From positions 1-64,000 of the forward strand of contig JACCGJ010019399.1 of NCBI GenBank assembly GCA_013407085.1: a DNA stretch of 64,000 nt, written 5' to 3'. Position numbers and translations under genes: made by a program. This document shows positions 55,501 to 64,000 of this stretch, piece by piece; the stretch's first letter is position 1; each line of letters starts with the position of its first letter. The notes below the pieces were generated by a model. It searched no databases, was not told the DNA's origin, and saw only the letters and a program-made list of their open reading frames with translations. Source of the stretch: Atriophallophorus winterbourni (Eukaryota > Platyhelminthes > Trematoda > Plagiorchiida > Microphallidae).

Positions 55501-58500
55501 CAGCCAATCAACTTGTATGGTCTAAATGCTTTTGCAGCATTTCAACATTTTCTCTAAAATCAACCACATGATCCGCGCAATCGGGATCTGTGATCCATAG
55601 ATCCCCAGATACTTGAAGCCCTCGGTAGTTCGTTCATGATCCAGTCGACGATATAATTGAACAGTACCGGTGATAACGGACAGCCTTGCCTGCCTCCTGT
55701 GTGCAAGCTAAATTCACAAGACTCTTCACTGTAGACGTGAATACAAGCCTTCGTTGAGTTGTAATATGCTCTAATTAGGCGAACGAGCTTCAAGGGGACC
55801 CCATCTGATAGCATAATGTCCAATAAACAAACACGGTCTACGAGTCAGTGGTGGCACGGAAATCGATAAAACACGCTATCGTTTGCTGTTGATACTTTGC
55901 TTGCTGCTCCGAAATACTGCGTAAGGTGAATAGTTGGTCAACACTTCCCATCCTGGGGTGAAACCCACCTTGGCTGTCTTTACTACGCATATTTCGTTCA
56001 ACGAAGAACCGGTTTAGCAGTTACGTCGCAAACAGCTTAGCTGCGGTATCGATGAGACTTATTCCGCGGTAGTTGGAGTACAGATTTATCTCCAGCTTCA
56101 GGTAGGGGTAAGATTATTTGGCATTCCCAATCTGACGAAACATTTTTTGTCTCACCGGTAAAACAAAACAATTTGTGCAGTGGAGATAAAAAGGCATCAG
56201 CACAGGCTGTGATAAGTGTACTTGGGCAGGGATCACAGTACTGCTAGCTGACGGGTGGTTCAGTAACTGACTGAAATGCTCATCCTACCTAGCCATCTTG
56301 TGATCATTGTCAAAGATAAGCTGTCCTGACGTATCTCTGAGGTTCGTGCTTAAAGTATTGCTTCCGGATGCCATGCGAATCAGGCGAATAGGTTTTCAAA
56401 AGTCTCCTGTGTTCGCTACAGCTTCCATTTCAAATGCGGTTTCCGCTCAGTAAATCTGACGATCCTTGCAGGCGGATCGTGTAGCAGCTCTCCTAAGGAG
56501 GCGGTAATCAGAAACACCGAGCACTCAACCAACTCTTGCTTGGGCAGAGAGAATAATGGTGATCTGAGAGATCCAGTCTCGCCGTTGGCGAGAGGTGTCA
56601 CCTAGGTTTTCTAATGCCGCAATCTGTGTAGCGACCTTCAGCCTGATCCACTGTTGTTCAACTTGGGCATTACTCTCGTCCAACTACTCACTGATAACAT
56701 GTATTAGCTTCTTACTTTGGTCCGGATTTCCTAAGGCTGCCAAGTTTGAACGCTTCCTAGGGCTTTTCTTCTGGCGGTTTAGTAGACTAAGTCGGATTTT
56801 TTGCGCGAACGAGAGTGTGATCAGTGCCTGCTTCATTCCCTGTTTCGGCCCCGCGATAGGACTTACAGTCTAGCACTGATGACATCCAGTGGGCGCGAAT
56901 TAGGATATTATCGATCTGATTCGCTGTTCTACTAAGTAACCGGGTGCTGGAACTTGGTGTTGTTGCTGTAGGCCGTAATCTCAATTTATCGGTCACCGTT
57001 TTCGCAGAGCTGCTCTAGGCCGTACTGCCCAAAATTCGGTTGATTGCAGCATCTGCTGATCCAGTACGTGCGTTCCGATCTCCAGCCAGAACCATTATGT
57101 ATTTTCCAGTTAATCTATCGACAACGGATTGTAGTTGGTCATAACAATCGTCTTTAGCATTTGGCCGGCAGACAACGTTGGGGCATACACTGAGACGACA
57201 GTAATATTAAAGGGATACCCTCTCCATCTTCGTGCCCACTGTAGAGGAGCCAGTATGTACAATCTACCCCGGGGACTTTAATCGGTTTTGATCCATGCCC
57301 AGGAAAGCGAACCTCAGAGAGATAAGCAACATCTACCCAGTAGTCTAGTAAAGAGTGCATCGTAATGGCTTGAATACCAACATCTAGCAATGTCCTCACA
57401 TTCCAACATCCTATATAAAAAAACCCTTCCCTATGCTTGTTTACTTTTCACTCTAGCCGCTTGGAGCGCCAAGGGCGCGTCGCGTCTCGGGAACGCTGTC
57501 GCGGAGAGCTTAGAGTATTTATGAGATATATTCATTAAGTTTCTTGGGGATAGTATACAAGTGATATCACCAGCACCAATAGGCGTTTGTTCGAGTGCAC
57601 CTCTCTAGCCTTTGCGCAACCAATTGTAGCCCACAATGCAGCAGGGAGTTGACAGATAGAAAGCGCTGTGCGCCAGTTATGCGCCTACGAGACTTCCCTC
57701 CTGATTTTTCCTCACGGTTTTCTCCCAAAGCCTTTCCCGCAATCCGGTAACCGATAAGGCAGCGGAGCTTTGAAATCGAGACAAGAACAGCTACAGAATC
57801 TTTAGACGAGTAAGTAGAAACATACTAAGCTGAGGTGTCTAATGATGGTTGTATGCGGGGTGGGGTGGTACTAGGTCTCCCATGCATAGACAGATACGAA
57901 TGATACCGGCTTTCAAATCCATTTTACGTGTGTGAGCCCAACGCTGCATAAATTTGCTTTATTCTGCTAGGAGAGAACTTACTTATCAGACCACTAAATT
58001 ACGTTTCGTTCGCTTTCTATTATTGTTGAATTGTTTTCGTCTTTTCCGTGTGAAACCATAGATGTTATGCGTTTCGGTTTATATATTGATTTTCTCCGCT
58101 TTCACTAATCTCACATTCTTTTCGCTTTTCATCTTATTCCTTCTCATAGGGCTTTCCAAACTATCCAGGTTCTGAGTGTTATACCGTGACGCAGCCCGCC
58201 TGTTCCGTGCCTCCATCGGATCCGCATTCATTGGAATCACCGACTCCATCCAGGATGTTTCAGCCTGAAGTTCATCGCCCGGTTTCAAGGTCAGGTTTTT
58301 CAGATCATTTACCCAGGATCAGGAACGGTGAACTATTCTCAGGTGACAACTTTACCGAGTAAGCAGGGTTGTAATAATTTCGTATAGTGAAATAAACTTT
58401 CGGTAAATAATGATGAATAATCCAGCAAGCTTTATGTACTGTGGTAATAGCACCGTGCTAAATTGACCTGCCAATGGTACTGAGCTTCATATAAAAGCAT

Positions 58501-61500
58501 GTTAGAGTCACACTGCTATTTTCCGTGCCCTATTACTGTCCGAGTACGGACAGCCTCGCACATTCAGTCTCTGACTGCCCTACTTCAGGCTTGTGATTTC
58601 ATAACTACGTAATTTTCGAATACCGTTAATAATTTCGCTGTCTTATCACAGTCCTGGCGTTAAAAGCTGTGGTAAAGTGAAGAAGGTGGGTATTCTCAAT
58701 GTATCCACAGCTGATTTCCTGATTTTAGCGTTAGTCATCGAGATTCTGTCAGATTGGTTTCAGCGTTCCTTGAAAAAGCGAAAGCGGGGTAAACAAGCTT
58801 AGTCTTTGAAGTCATTGTTTTATATGGTTCGTACAACAAATCTCGATTTTCAAATACAGAATCACAGAGTGCTTTCAGACCAAGCGCTTATATAGTAGCG
58901 ATGTTGCTGTGTTTGTCACATCCTCAGCAGTTACTTTCCTCAACCCAATTCATATTTTTTGGTTTCCACAGGGAATCAGAAATGCCCGTTGGGAATTTAA
59001 CGGTTTCTGATCTGCGATCAATTGTCGAGGGCCAGATATTTCTCGGGTTGGTTAGTTTACAATTCCAAGCCAATGTCCAAGTGGTGGAAACTGTTCGTCG
59101 CTTAGCGCAAGCTTGCGTGCGATTCGTATACTTTTCCCGGGTAAATATTTTGATGCGATTGTTGATTGTTTTTATCCACCAGACATTCACCTTCTAACAC
59201 AACAGTATTCCACGAAAAGAAATAACAGTTTCTTTCTCATCGAAGCACGTTCGCATGTTGTACTAAAATTTATGCGGCAACGGTTAAATTAGTTTTATCA
59301 CAACTGCGTGTCTGACAATCGTTGGCCTCATTGTTGAGTTATCCACGATCACGCGTGACGCAGTTTGAACTCACCTCGATATACGGTTGGCATGAACAGC
59401 CGTGATTCTTAAAGACAAACTACATTTTGTTTTGCTCCTATTGTCGCTTACTGCTCTTGGTTACCGATTTTCTGCTCGGTGAAATTTGTCCAAACCTTGG
59501 CTGAGATCCAGACTCTCGCTAATGACATTGGTTAATCGCTGTTGAAGGCGTAATCGAGAGTTTTTATTTGATAAGCGCACCGATTTGCGCAAACGGGAGA
59601 TGTTCGATTAGTTTTGCGCGCATGTGAATTTCACGAACGAATATATCATAGAAATATCTCGCTTATAAATTGAATCGATCGATGCTCTTGTTCCAGTCCC
59701 GTTGGAGTTTATTATCTAATAACATTATTTCGATGTTACTATTGTGATTTTCTATTCTAATGAGTGTTAACTCGCATGCGTGTTGTGTGTTGTTTCAACT
59801 CTTTCTTGTACGCCATTACGAATATTTTCCGACCGATGATTCACGTTACTAAAGAATCGTACTGTACTTTTGTGCTGCACAGCTAGCACTGTGCTAAATT
59901 GATTTACCGCTGGTAGTGAGCTGCATGTTGTTTTCTTTCTCATATCTGTCTAGGCGTGTGCAACCTGACTGTATCTTAGCCCAGCTCTAGTCCATGACTG
60001 TTCGTCACCTTGCCAGGATAAGCTTCGTGCTTTCATGCATACATCCTGTATGCTAATTTAGCCATCCAAAGCCTACCATTTGTTCTTCCCATCGATGGCA
60101 ATGCTTCGCGGACCTTATTACGAACTTCTTCTTTGTTGTGTTACAAAAATTTCGCAATGCAGCTAGAATTCTTCCACCATTCACTTATTATACTTTTCGT
60201 CAACCATTGGCACCTTGTCCTTTGATATTTCAAGACTGACTGAACCTTATCTCACTATCCTCAACTTAGGACGGTCAACTCAAACGTCTGGAAACTCTGC
60301 GGTTTAATTTGACCACCGTGTCTTTTTATAGCTTGCCTCTACCCGCCTAACCCGTGTTTCCACAGTTGAATCTATCTGATATAAAAAATTCCCGTTAGTG
60401 TCCGACAGTTCTCGTTCTCATATGATTATTCATGCTTCGGAACAAATATGAAAGCATAATAATCTTCAACACGCCTCATAACCTTTTGTGGAAATGAGGG
60501 CAGCGGAAACTTGATAAGCCAGGTGTGAACTTTTAAGCCACCGTTTGATAAGGCTGACACGACCAACGTGTTCAAACACTTGTGCCCATATACATTTATT
60601 TGAACCGCAGTCCACAACCTTTTCGTTACCGGGCGAAGAAACGCGTCGACCGAACCTGACGTCATCATTTTATCGCGAGATTCTAGACTATGTAATCATA
60701 ATATAACACAGTATAACGAAGAGCGATGCTAACCCAAGATTTTATCAATCTTCCTACCTACCAATCTATTTGTTATCTATGGCTTATTTATTAATCCATG
60801 TACCTACTTACCTCTCTGTCTGTCTGTTCACGTTGTTAGTAAACATTTGTATGTATTTGAGGCTAACGCGTGCGATTTCGATTGCTTTTTGCAACTTGTT
60901 TAACGATTTTGGTTTACGTATTTCGCAAATTGTAAATATGCAATGCCGTTCGTGGCAAAAGCTTCGTCAGTCCAGGTGTGTTGTGATGGTCAGACCCAGA
61001 ACCTGTTCGCGCTGAATCCCTTGGTTTGACAAACAAGCGAGACGTTACCCGAACATTCTTTAACCGATTCATTACAAAATGTCCTTCAATGAACAGATTG
61101 GTCTCAATATGTTCTAATATCTTGCTGTGATTTTGATCATATTTTTCCATTCTGGTTTCAAGGAAAACGCACTACGTACACGCGTGTTTGCCGAGCGTCT
61201 TGGACTAGAATGTGGCTGGAACTGTCACATCTCGCTGGCATCGCAAGAGCAAGCACAGGACGCGTGTGTCGAAAAGGATCGACATCAGAAAGTTGTTTCT
61301 TCGACACAGTCGAGTATGCTTCTCCGGTCAACTTCAACCATTCATGTCACTTTTTATTAACAGATCTTAAAAAAAACAGTTTAGCTGCATGCAAAGAAAT
61401 TTGTGTGCAATTGGTTAGAGCAGTTTTGGGTAACGTTTGTATACCTTATATAAAATGCACATCTGAAGCGTTACGTAGCTGCAAATTACTCAAGCAGACA

Positions 61501-64000
61501 GCATGTGTAATTTTTGCTTCAGTACGAAATTTTAACTCGATTTTATAACCTTGAATTAAAAATCATATTTCGATTGGAATATCTTTAGGACCGATCGTGT
61601 ATTCATAATGCCCCGTTCTGTACTTTTACACATGTGGGCCGCTGTGTCAACCGACCTTGACCGTGTTCACTTGTATTAGATTGATGTGGATACACGCTAG
61701 TAGGCAAATCGACCACTGATCCTTGTCATGACTGCGAGCCGTAAAACACCGTCGGCGTACTATTGGCTGTTTAGGGGTAAGGTCAAATCCGTGGTGGGGC
61801 GTTGACTGCTACTTAATTATGTCCTGACTATCACCCTTGGTCTGACAAAGCTTCTGTGTCAGAAGTGAAACGTTACCCAAAAACTGCTCTAACCGATTGC
61901 ACTCAAATTTCTTTGCATTAAAAATCAAACCTTTTGCCTCGCATGTCTCTCAGCCGATGCTGCCTGCCTTAGAACAGCTGTGTGGTAGTAAGCAAAGATG
62001 TATTTAGAACCCACTGTTTGGTTAGATTTACACATTTAACTTGGCTGTACATGTTAAATTATCCATCTCTGAAGACTTCATCACTCTTACAATTGGTATT
62101 TTTGATTCTACGCTGATGCTTAAATCCATGCAACTTCGTTTATTATTCAGGACATACGTGCGCACTTTTTCAGCGAGATCGCTTCGGTTACATCGTCTCT
62201 CAGGACCGTGTTGCCTTAATTGTTTAATCACAAAGGGATGCTTATCTCCGTGTTCTTCGGTGTGACGTGTATAGATGATATGATTTTACGCATTGCAAAG
62301 GGTGCTAACTGTTGCGGTCATCTGTCCAACTATCGTTTGGCTATAATGAGGATTTCAGTACAGTCGTACACTGCGCGTAATTGAGCTGATGTAAGGTTGC
62401 AAGTGCCCAGACAAGTATAATTAAGAGCTGCGTCCGTGCTGTCGTATGTAGCTCATTGCCGGTGGCAATCCATTTTACACGTTATAAAGAGCAAGAAGTG
62501 TTCAGAAATCAAAAGCTTCATTCGAAATTTCAGCTTTACAATAATCCTTAATACAAAAGACTCACGGTACGTAAGGACATAAAATCAACGATCAACATTA
62601 ATCATACGATGGCTACATCCTTTTGACAGTTTTCCGGGAGTCTCAGTTGCTGCTTTAGCTCCGACCCATTCCGTACATACATCCCACGTCTGTTTGGTGT
62701 TCAAGTAGTAGTTGATTTTTTCTGTTACTGTTTGAGCGATGATGTCAACTATGACGATCTATATGTTAGACATTTCTTGTTACAGCTGCTCACATGCCAC
62801 GCATTTGGTCGCACGCTTCTTACTTGCTTTCCGGTCAACCGAAGGTAAGCGTTTCGCGTTCAGACGTACGAACAATAAAACATCACGATTCACCTTCCTC
62901 ACGTATGGTATATGGTATGAAAGCACAAGCCTGATCAAGGCAAAGTGCCGCACAGTCAGCGACTGCACATGGGCTAAGATACTGTCAGGTTGCCCAATCC
63001 TAGACAGGTATGAGGATGAAAAAAGAACAGGAAATGGCAATGAGACTCCAGTCTGTTTCAGCATGCAGCTCACTACATCTGGCCAATCAATTTAGCACGG
63101 TATTAGCCGCAGCTCTGTCCAGAATTCGTTACACTTTGCCCCCCCAACAATCCTGTGGGTCTCCGCGTGTGTTTCTGCATTTTGTTTGAACGATTCTTCA
63201 ATCTGTCACATGGAGGTTTGGGTTCACCTTCTTTCATCTGGTGCGAAGGAATTCGATTATTTCTATTGTTATTATAAACCTCAAATCTTACGGCAAGGTT
63301 TGTTCCATGTGTTGAATAAAGCAGTTTGATTTTTATGTGTCCCCATCAGCTTGTTGTACTGCTGGTTTGAGAATTTTTGATAATGTCGAATTGAAAAGAA
63401 AACAGAGGAACCGCCAAAAGTCACATCTGCGAGCCTTTCATTTTAGCCTTTACAATCGTCCTTAGCGTATTTACGAAACCATGGAGAGCAACTTTCAAAA
63501 TCATTCTTGTTGCCTATCTTTTCGTGTGCATAGTAGAGCTCCCATTAAAACACAATCATGTAGACTGCTCGTGAATTGAGTTTGCGCCGTTTAATTTTGA
63601 ACAAAGAGATTTTTATTAACAATCACTCAGCTCGTGTGGTACGTGTCTGCGAGGCCAGGGTCCACTCAATCGTAAAAATGGTTTTTATTGACTCAGCATT
63701 TTATTCTAGCGTAGCATTTTCGTCTGAAACCATATAAAACTCCCCACGTCTGTACCCTTTATTATTATTCTATCTCGCCTTTTGATTCAGATTCATTTAA
63801 AGGAGTCCCACTTGTGACTGATAATTCAGGCTGTATTTATTAACCTTTCCAGGTCTCATATCGACGTTCATTGTCGATGCCTTTGCTCCACAATGTTGAT
63901 GATTTGAAACTACGCAACCAATCCCTCGTAGATCAACCCGCGCAGCGCGTGGTTTTATCTTTCAGCGGCGAGGATCAACTAACAAGCAGCTCCTCGGCCT
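46347..64000 (+). CDS. TMEM94: TMEM94 orthologue, P-type-ATPase-like ER membrane protein (3' end beyond window)
   Basis: Exons on the plus strand follow the order of animal TMEM94: N-terminal GLTTTQALNLL, first membrane segments, an actuator-like block (PNVLLVPGDLILA), two further membrane helices, ICCVDQQGIL, LCSDYWDGYD, GQIFLGLVSLQFQA and RVFAERLGLECGWNCHISL. TMEM94 is a multispan ER protein with P-type-ATPase architecture but no standard DKTGT site; it has been linked to ER magnesium uptake. Certain exons: 46347-46558, 46662-46723, 46762-46955, 46998-47609, 51173-51733, 54221-54511, 58150-58289, 58972-59140, 61163-61313 and 63853-64000. 48519 onward is certain only at its start, and 62786-62844 is inferred from phase. 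The first introns are 103, 38 and 42 nt; later ones are 0.7-3.6 kb and full of repeats. The start ATG sits where the human protein's N-terminal motif begins. Confidence 0.88.
46662..46723 (+). CDS. TMEM94: TMEM94 exon 2
   Basis: A 62-nt exon, phase 2 to 1 (RRMLSIYARSHLIENLLTL). It matches the basic helix after the second membrane segment of TMEM94. Confidence 0.82.
46762..46955 (+). CDS. TMEM94: TMEM94 exon 3, actuator-like domain
   Basis: Follows a 38-nt intron. It encodes FYPNFNIPPHLSSSFHLTF and VVPNVLLVPGDLILATP, the counterpart of the A-domain PGD/EGD block. Ends phase 0 before GTAAGA. Confidence 0.85.
46998..47609 (+). CDS. TMEM94: TMEM94 exon 4, membrane helices 3 and 4
   Basis: Encodes two strongly hydrophobic segments (CCLALMAIFFFIVHIAL and YLFTISGIGFVPIWFCALNL) and a Ser/Lys-rich cytosolic part. 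Ends phase 0 before GTAAGT at 47610. The 42 nt before it (46956-46997) is taken as an intron but is itself open in frame. Confidence 0.82.
48269..48386 (+). CDS. TMEM94: Candidate TMEM94 exon, uncertain
   Basis: After acceptor TTGTTACAG, a phase-0 frame reads IFADALHRLGQHRQRCYLDM. It could fill the roughly 45-residue gap between exon 4 and the ICCVDQQGIL exon. No good donor was found in the matching phase. Confidence 0.3.
48519..48808 (+). CDS. TMEM94: TMEM94 exon with degenerate phosphorylation site
   Basis: Acceptor AAATTCAG, phase 0. It reads LFINPDPVLERCYLQLGEAS, then ICCVDQQGILSRPVPTPEK and a His/Arg-rich stretch (HRRHHHRH). Human TMEM94 has VDKQGIL here. The frame stays open to a stop at 48806-48808; the true donor lies before that and was not determined. 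Confidence 0.75.
50047..50281 (-). mobile_element. Full-length R1 SINE, degenerate
   Basis: Tail-side CACAAGCCTGATTCAAGC, core AGACTGCACGTGTGCTAA, middle GGTAGTGAGACTACAGCG and head GTGATTTCGCACCCGTAC, all in R1 minus order. It lies in a TMEM94 intron. Confidence 0.75.
50845..51070 (+). repeat. (ATAC)n microsatellite grown from an R1 SINE tail
   Basis: ATCTTAGCCTACGCCCGGATC and AGACTCGTGCTTTAATACAT are the end of an R1 copy. The tail continues as about 185 bases of tetranucleotide repeat with a few ATGC and ACAC variants near its end. It lies about 100 bases before the 51173 exon. Confidence 0.9.
51173..51733 (+). CDS. TMEM94: TMEM94 exon (nucleotide-binding-like region)
   Basis: 561 nt, phase 0 to 0, between CTTTTTAG and GTTAGT. 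Contains LHTVPVVLDLCTDSYWPF, WHRYLSSLKPIGLSSMLNN and LSKQIGFTAAAMKDF, matching the HLTSLKPLGL and IGF blocks of TMEM94. Confidence 0.9.
52256..52352 (+). mobile_element. R1 SINE, short form
   Basis: CTTGGCCTGGGCAACCTGAC to GGCTTGTGCGTTCACATAA, in the short-form interval. Confidence 0.8.
52750..53012 (+). mobile_element. RTE-like LINE 3' UTR, degenerate
   Basis: It parallels 12100-12375 (GAGGAAAGCTTGTTATGATG, TTTTCATGGTTGTATGGC, then a GATGGTGAT tail) in a TMEM94 intron. Confidence 0.75.
53344..53586 (-). mobile_element. Full-length R1 SINE with pentanucleotide tail
   Basis: (GGCAT)n tail, R1 3' module, middle and head to GACGATTGCACGTCCGAG. Confidence 0.85.
54221..54511 (+). CDS. TMEM94: TMEM94 exon (SDYWDG block)
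   Basis: 291 nt, phase 0 to 0, between TTTCATTTCAG and GTGGGT. Contains VMSQGTGDMLARLCSDYWDG and REAMLDFYNRHASAAF, then FAYAPI, closely matching the SHGTADVVLEACTDFWDG and VLDFYQRA blocks of human TMEM94. Confidence 0.92.
54612..57890 (-). mobile_element. Full-length but decayed RTE-like LINE, antisense in a TMEM94 intron
   Basis: The 5' end lies near 57890 (CTGTCTATGCATGGGAGACC on the minus strand) with a leader to about 57420. Endonuclease pieces follow at 57400-56787 (YLSEVRFPGHGS, NQIDNILIRAHW, GTDHTLVRAK). RT is at 55900-55560 (RLIRAYYNSTKACI, GRQGCPLSPVLFNYIVDW), a C-terminal region at 54970-54780 (WTGMIRCINEAGES), and a TGATGATGAT tail near 54612. Many stops and shifts make it inactive. 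An R1 short form (54646-54754) is inserted in its 3' UTR. Confidence 0.8.
54646..54754 (+). mobile_element. R1 SINE, short form, inserted in the LINE 3' UTR
   Basis: ATCTGTCTAGGCCTGGGCAA to a (CATA)n tail. It splits the LINE 3' UTR that is continuous at 9433-9500 (ACCGGTAG to CCGAATGCTTAA). Confidence 0.85.
58150..58289 (+). CDS. TMEM94: TMEM94 exon (Pro/Ser-rich loop)
   Basis: Acceptor TTCTCATAG, donor GTCAGG, phase 0 to 2. Encodes GFPNYPGSECYTVTQPACS and PPSDPHSLESPTPSR. Conservation is weak in this loop; placement rests on phase and splice sites. Confidence 0.7.
58448..58612 (+). mobile_element. R1 SINE, degenerate
   Basis: CACCGTGCTAAATTGACCTG, GAGTCACACTGCTATTTTCC and CAGGCTTGTGATTTCATAA keep the R1 order. 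The head is missing. Confidence 0.65.
58972..59140 (+). CDS. TMEM94: TMEM94 exon (GQIFLGLVSLQFQA block)
   Basis: Phase 2 to 0, acceptor GGTTTCCACAG and donor GTAAAT. Contains GQIFLGLVSLQFQANVQVV and ACVRFVYFSR, matching human GQIFMGMVSSQYQARLDIV and ACIRFVYFS. Confidence 0.92.
59850..60058 (+). mobile_element. R1 SINE, diverged, internal deletion
   Basis: TACTTTTGTGCTGCACAGCT, CTAGCACTGTGCTAAATTG, TATCTGTCTAGGCGTGTGCA and CTTCGTGCTTTCATGCATA in R1 order. Confidence 0.75.
60430..60622 (+). repeat. R2 repeat, diverged
   Basis: GTTTGATAAGGCTGACACGA and CCAACGTGTTCAAACACTTG follow the second half of R2. The first half is poorly kept. Confidence 0.45.
61005..61925. repeat. Repeat R5, three copies in two orientations
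   Basis: Copies at about 61020-61090 (+), 61383-61440 (-) and 61845-61922 (+) share GTTACCC....CT.TAACCGATT. The second and third form an inverted pair with close identity over about 50 bases (GAAATTTG.GTGCAAT.GG). Unclassified. Confidence 0.55.
61163..61313 (+). CDS. TMEM94: TMEM94 exon (GLECGWNCHISL block)
   Basis: Acceptor TCTGGTTTCAAG, phase 0. Contains RVFAERLGLECGWNCHISL, nearly identical to the human block. The donor GTATGC at 61314 is chosen because it gives phase 1 for the next exon. Confidence 0.85.
62365..62490 (-). mobile_element. R1 SINE, degenerate
   Basis: GTAAGGTTGCAAGTGCCCAGA and TAGCTCATTGCCGGTGGCAA with CCATTTTACACG follow the R1 middle in minus order. Confidence 0.5.
62786..62844 (+). 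CDS. TMEM94: Probable TMEM94 small exon
   Basis: 59 nt between TTGTTACAG and GTAAGC, phase 1 to 0. In the needed frame it is open (AHMPRIWSHASYLLSGQPK) and joins both neighbours. There is no sequence conservation to confirm it. Confidence 0.5.
62905..63118 (-). mobile_element. R1 SINE, nearly full length
   Basis: GGTATATGGTATGAAAGCAC to TTAGCACGGTATTAGCCGCA. The last 40 head bases are missing. It starts 60 bases after the candidate exon at 62786-62844. Confidence 0.85.
63853..64000 (+). CDS. TMEM94: TMEM94 exon, continues beyond window
   Basis: Acceptor CCTTTCCAG. Of the three frames, only phase 0 stays open to the window edge (SYRRSLSMPLLHNVDDLKL, then RVVLSFSGEDQL). The rest of the cytosolic domain and the C-terminal membrane helices are outside the window. 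Confidence 0.8.

Noticed and set aside
62156..62265. Possible TMEM94 exon after TATTATTCAG
   Set aside because: No donor gives a phase that joins both neighbours, and no similarity is seen.

Overview
This is a repeat-rich eukaryotic window that looks like a trematode flatworm genome. The evidence is spliced host genes with very small introns (38-42 nt) at their 5' ends and introns that grow towards the 3' end, together with CR1-like and RTE-like non-LTR retrotransposons, BEL/Pao and Gypsy LTR remnants and microsatellite-tailed short interspersed repeats. Species cannot be named from the sequence alone.

Two host genes lie on the + strand. (1) A nine-exon gene at 13183-29442 closes to an uninterrupted 432-codon reading frame with every intron phase matched. 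It encodes a two-RRM RNA-binding protein with basic ends, probably nucleolar. Its last intron (24024-29073) holds a nearly intact young BEL/Pao LTR insertion. (2) A TMEM94 orthologue (P-type-ATPase-like multispan protein of the ER) starts at 46347 and runs off the right edge. Ten exons are well placed, plus one weak candidate, and the large introns hold a full-length but decayed RTE-like LINE (antisense), SINEs and a 180-bp (ATAC)n array.

Layout: 1-2990 BEL/Pao gag-protease element on the - strand (left LTR cut by the window edge); 2991-5690 an inverted pair of CR1-like LINE copies; 6335-8790 further CR1-like copies; 9100-12375 SINEs and RTE-like LINE ends; 13183-29442 RRM gene with intronic repeats (LINE at 20115-21845, palindrome at 24573-24935, BEL element at 25373-28897); 29443-46346 intergenic transposon graveyard (decayed LINEs, inverted Gypsy remnants, a LINE with a twin-priming-type inversion, a decayed MULE transposase with SWIM and PHD-like fingers, tandem R2 repeats, a CR1 copy, an RTE-like copy); 46347-64000 TMEM94.

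The most informative non-gene signal is a short interspersed repeat, here called R1, with roughly 25 recognisable copies. One copy has a perfect 10-bp target duplication, one is nested inside another R1 with an 11/13 duplication, and a recurrent 80-110 bp short form ends at nearly the same point each time. R1 tails are (ATAC)n or (ATACC)n, and one seems to have seeded a long microsatellite. A second repeat family (R2, about 230 bp) occurs as single copies, as a tandem pair and as a near-perfect palindrome. No bacterial features, CRISPR arrays, rRNA or convincing tRNA genes were seen.
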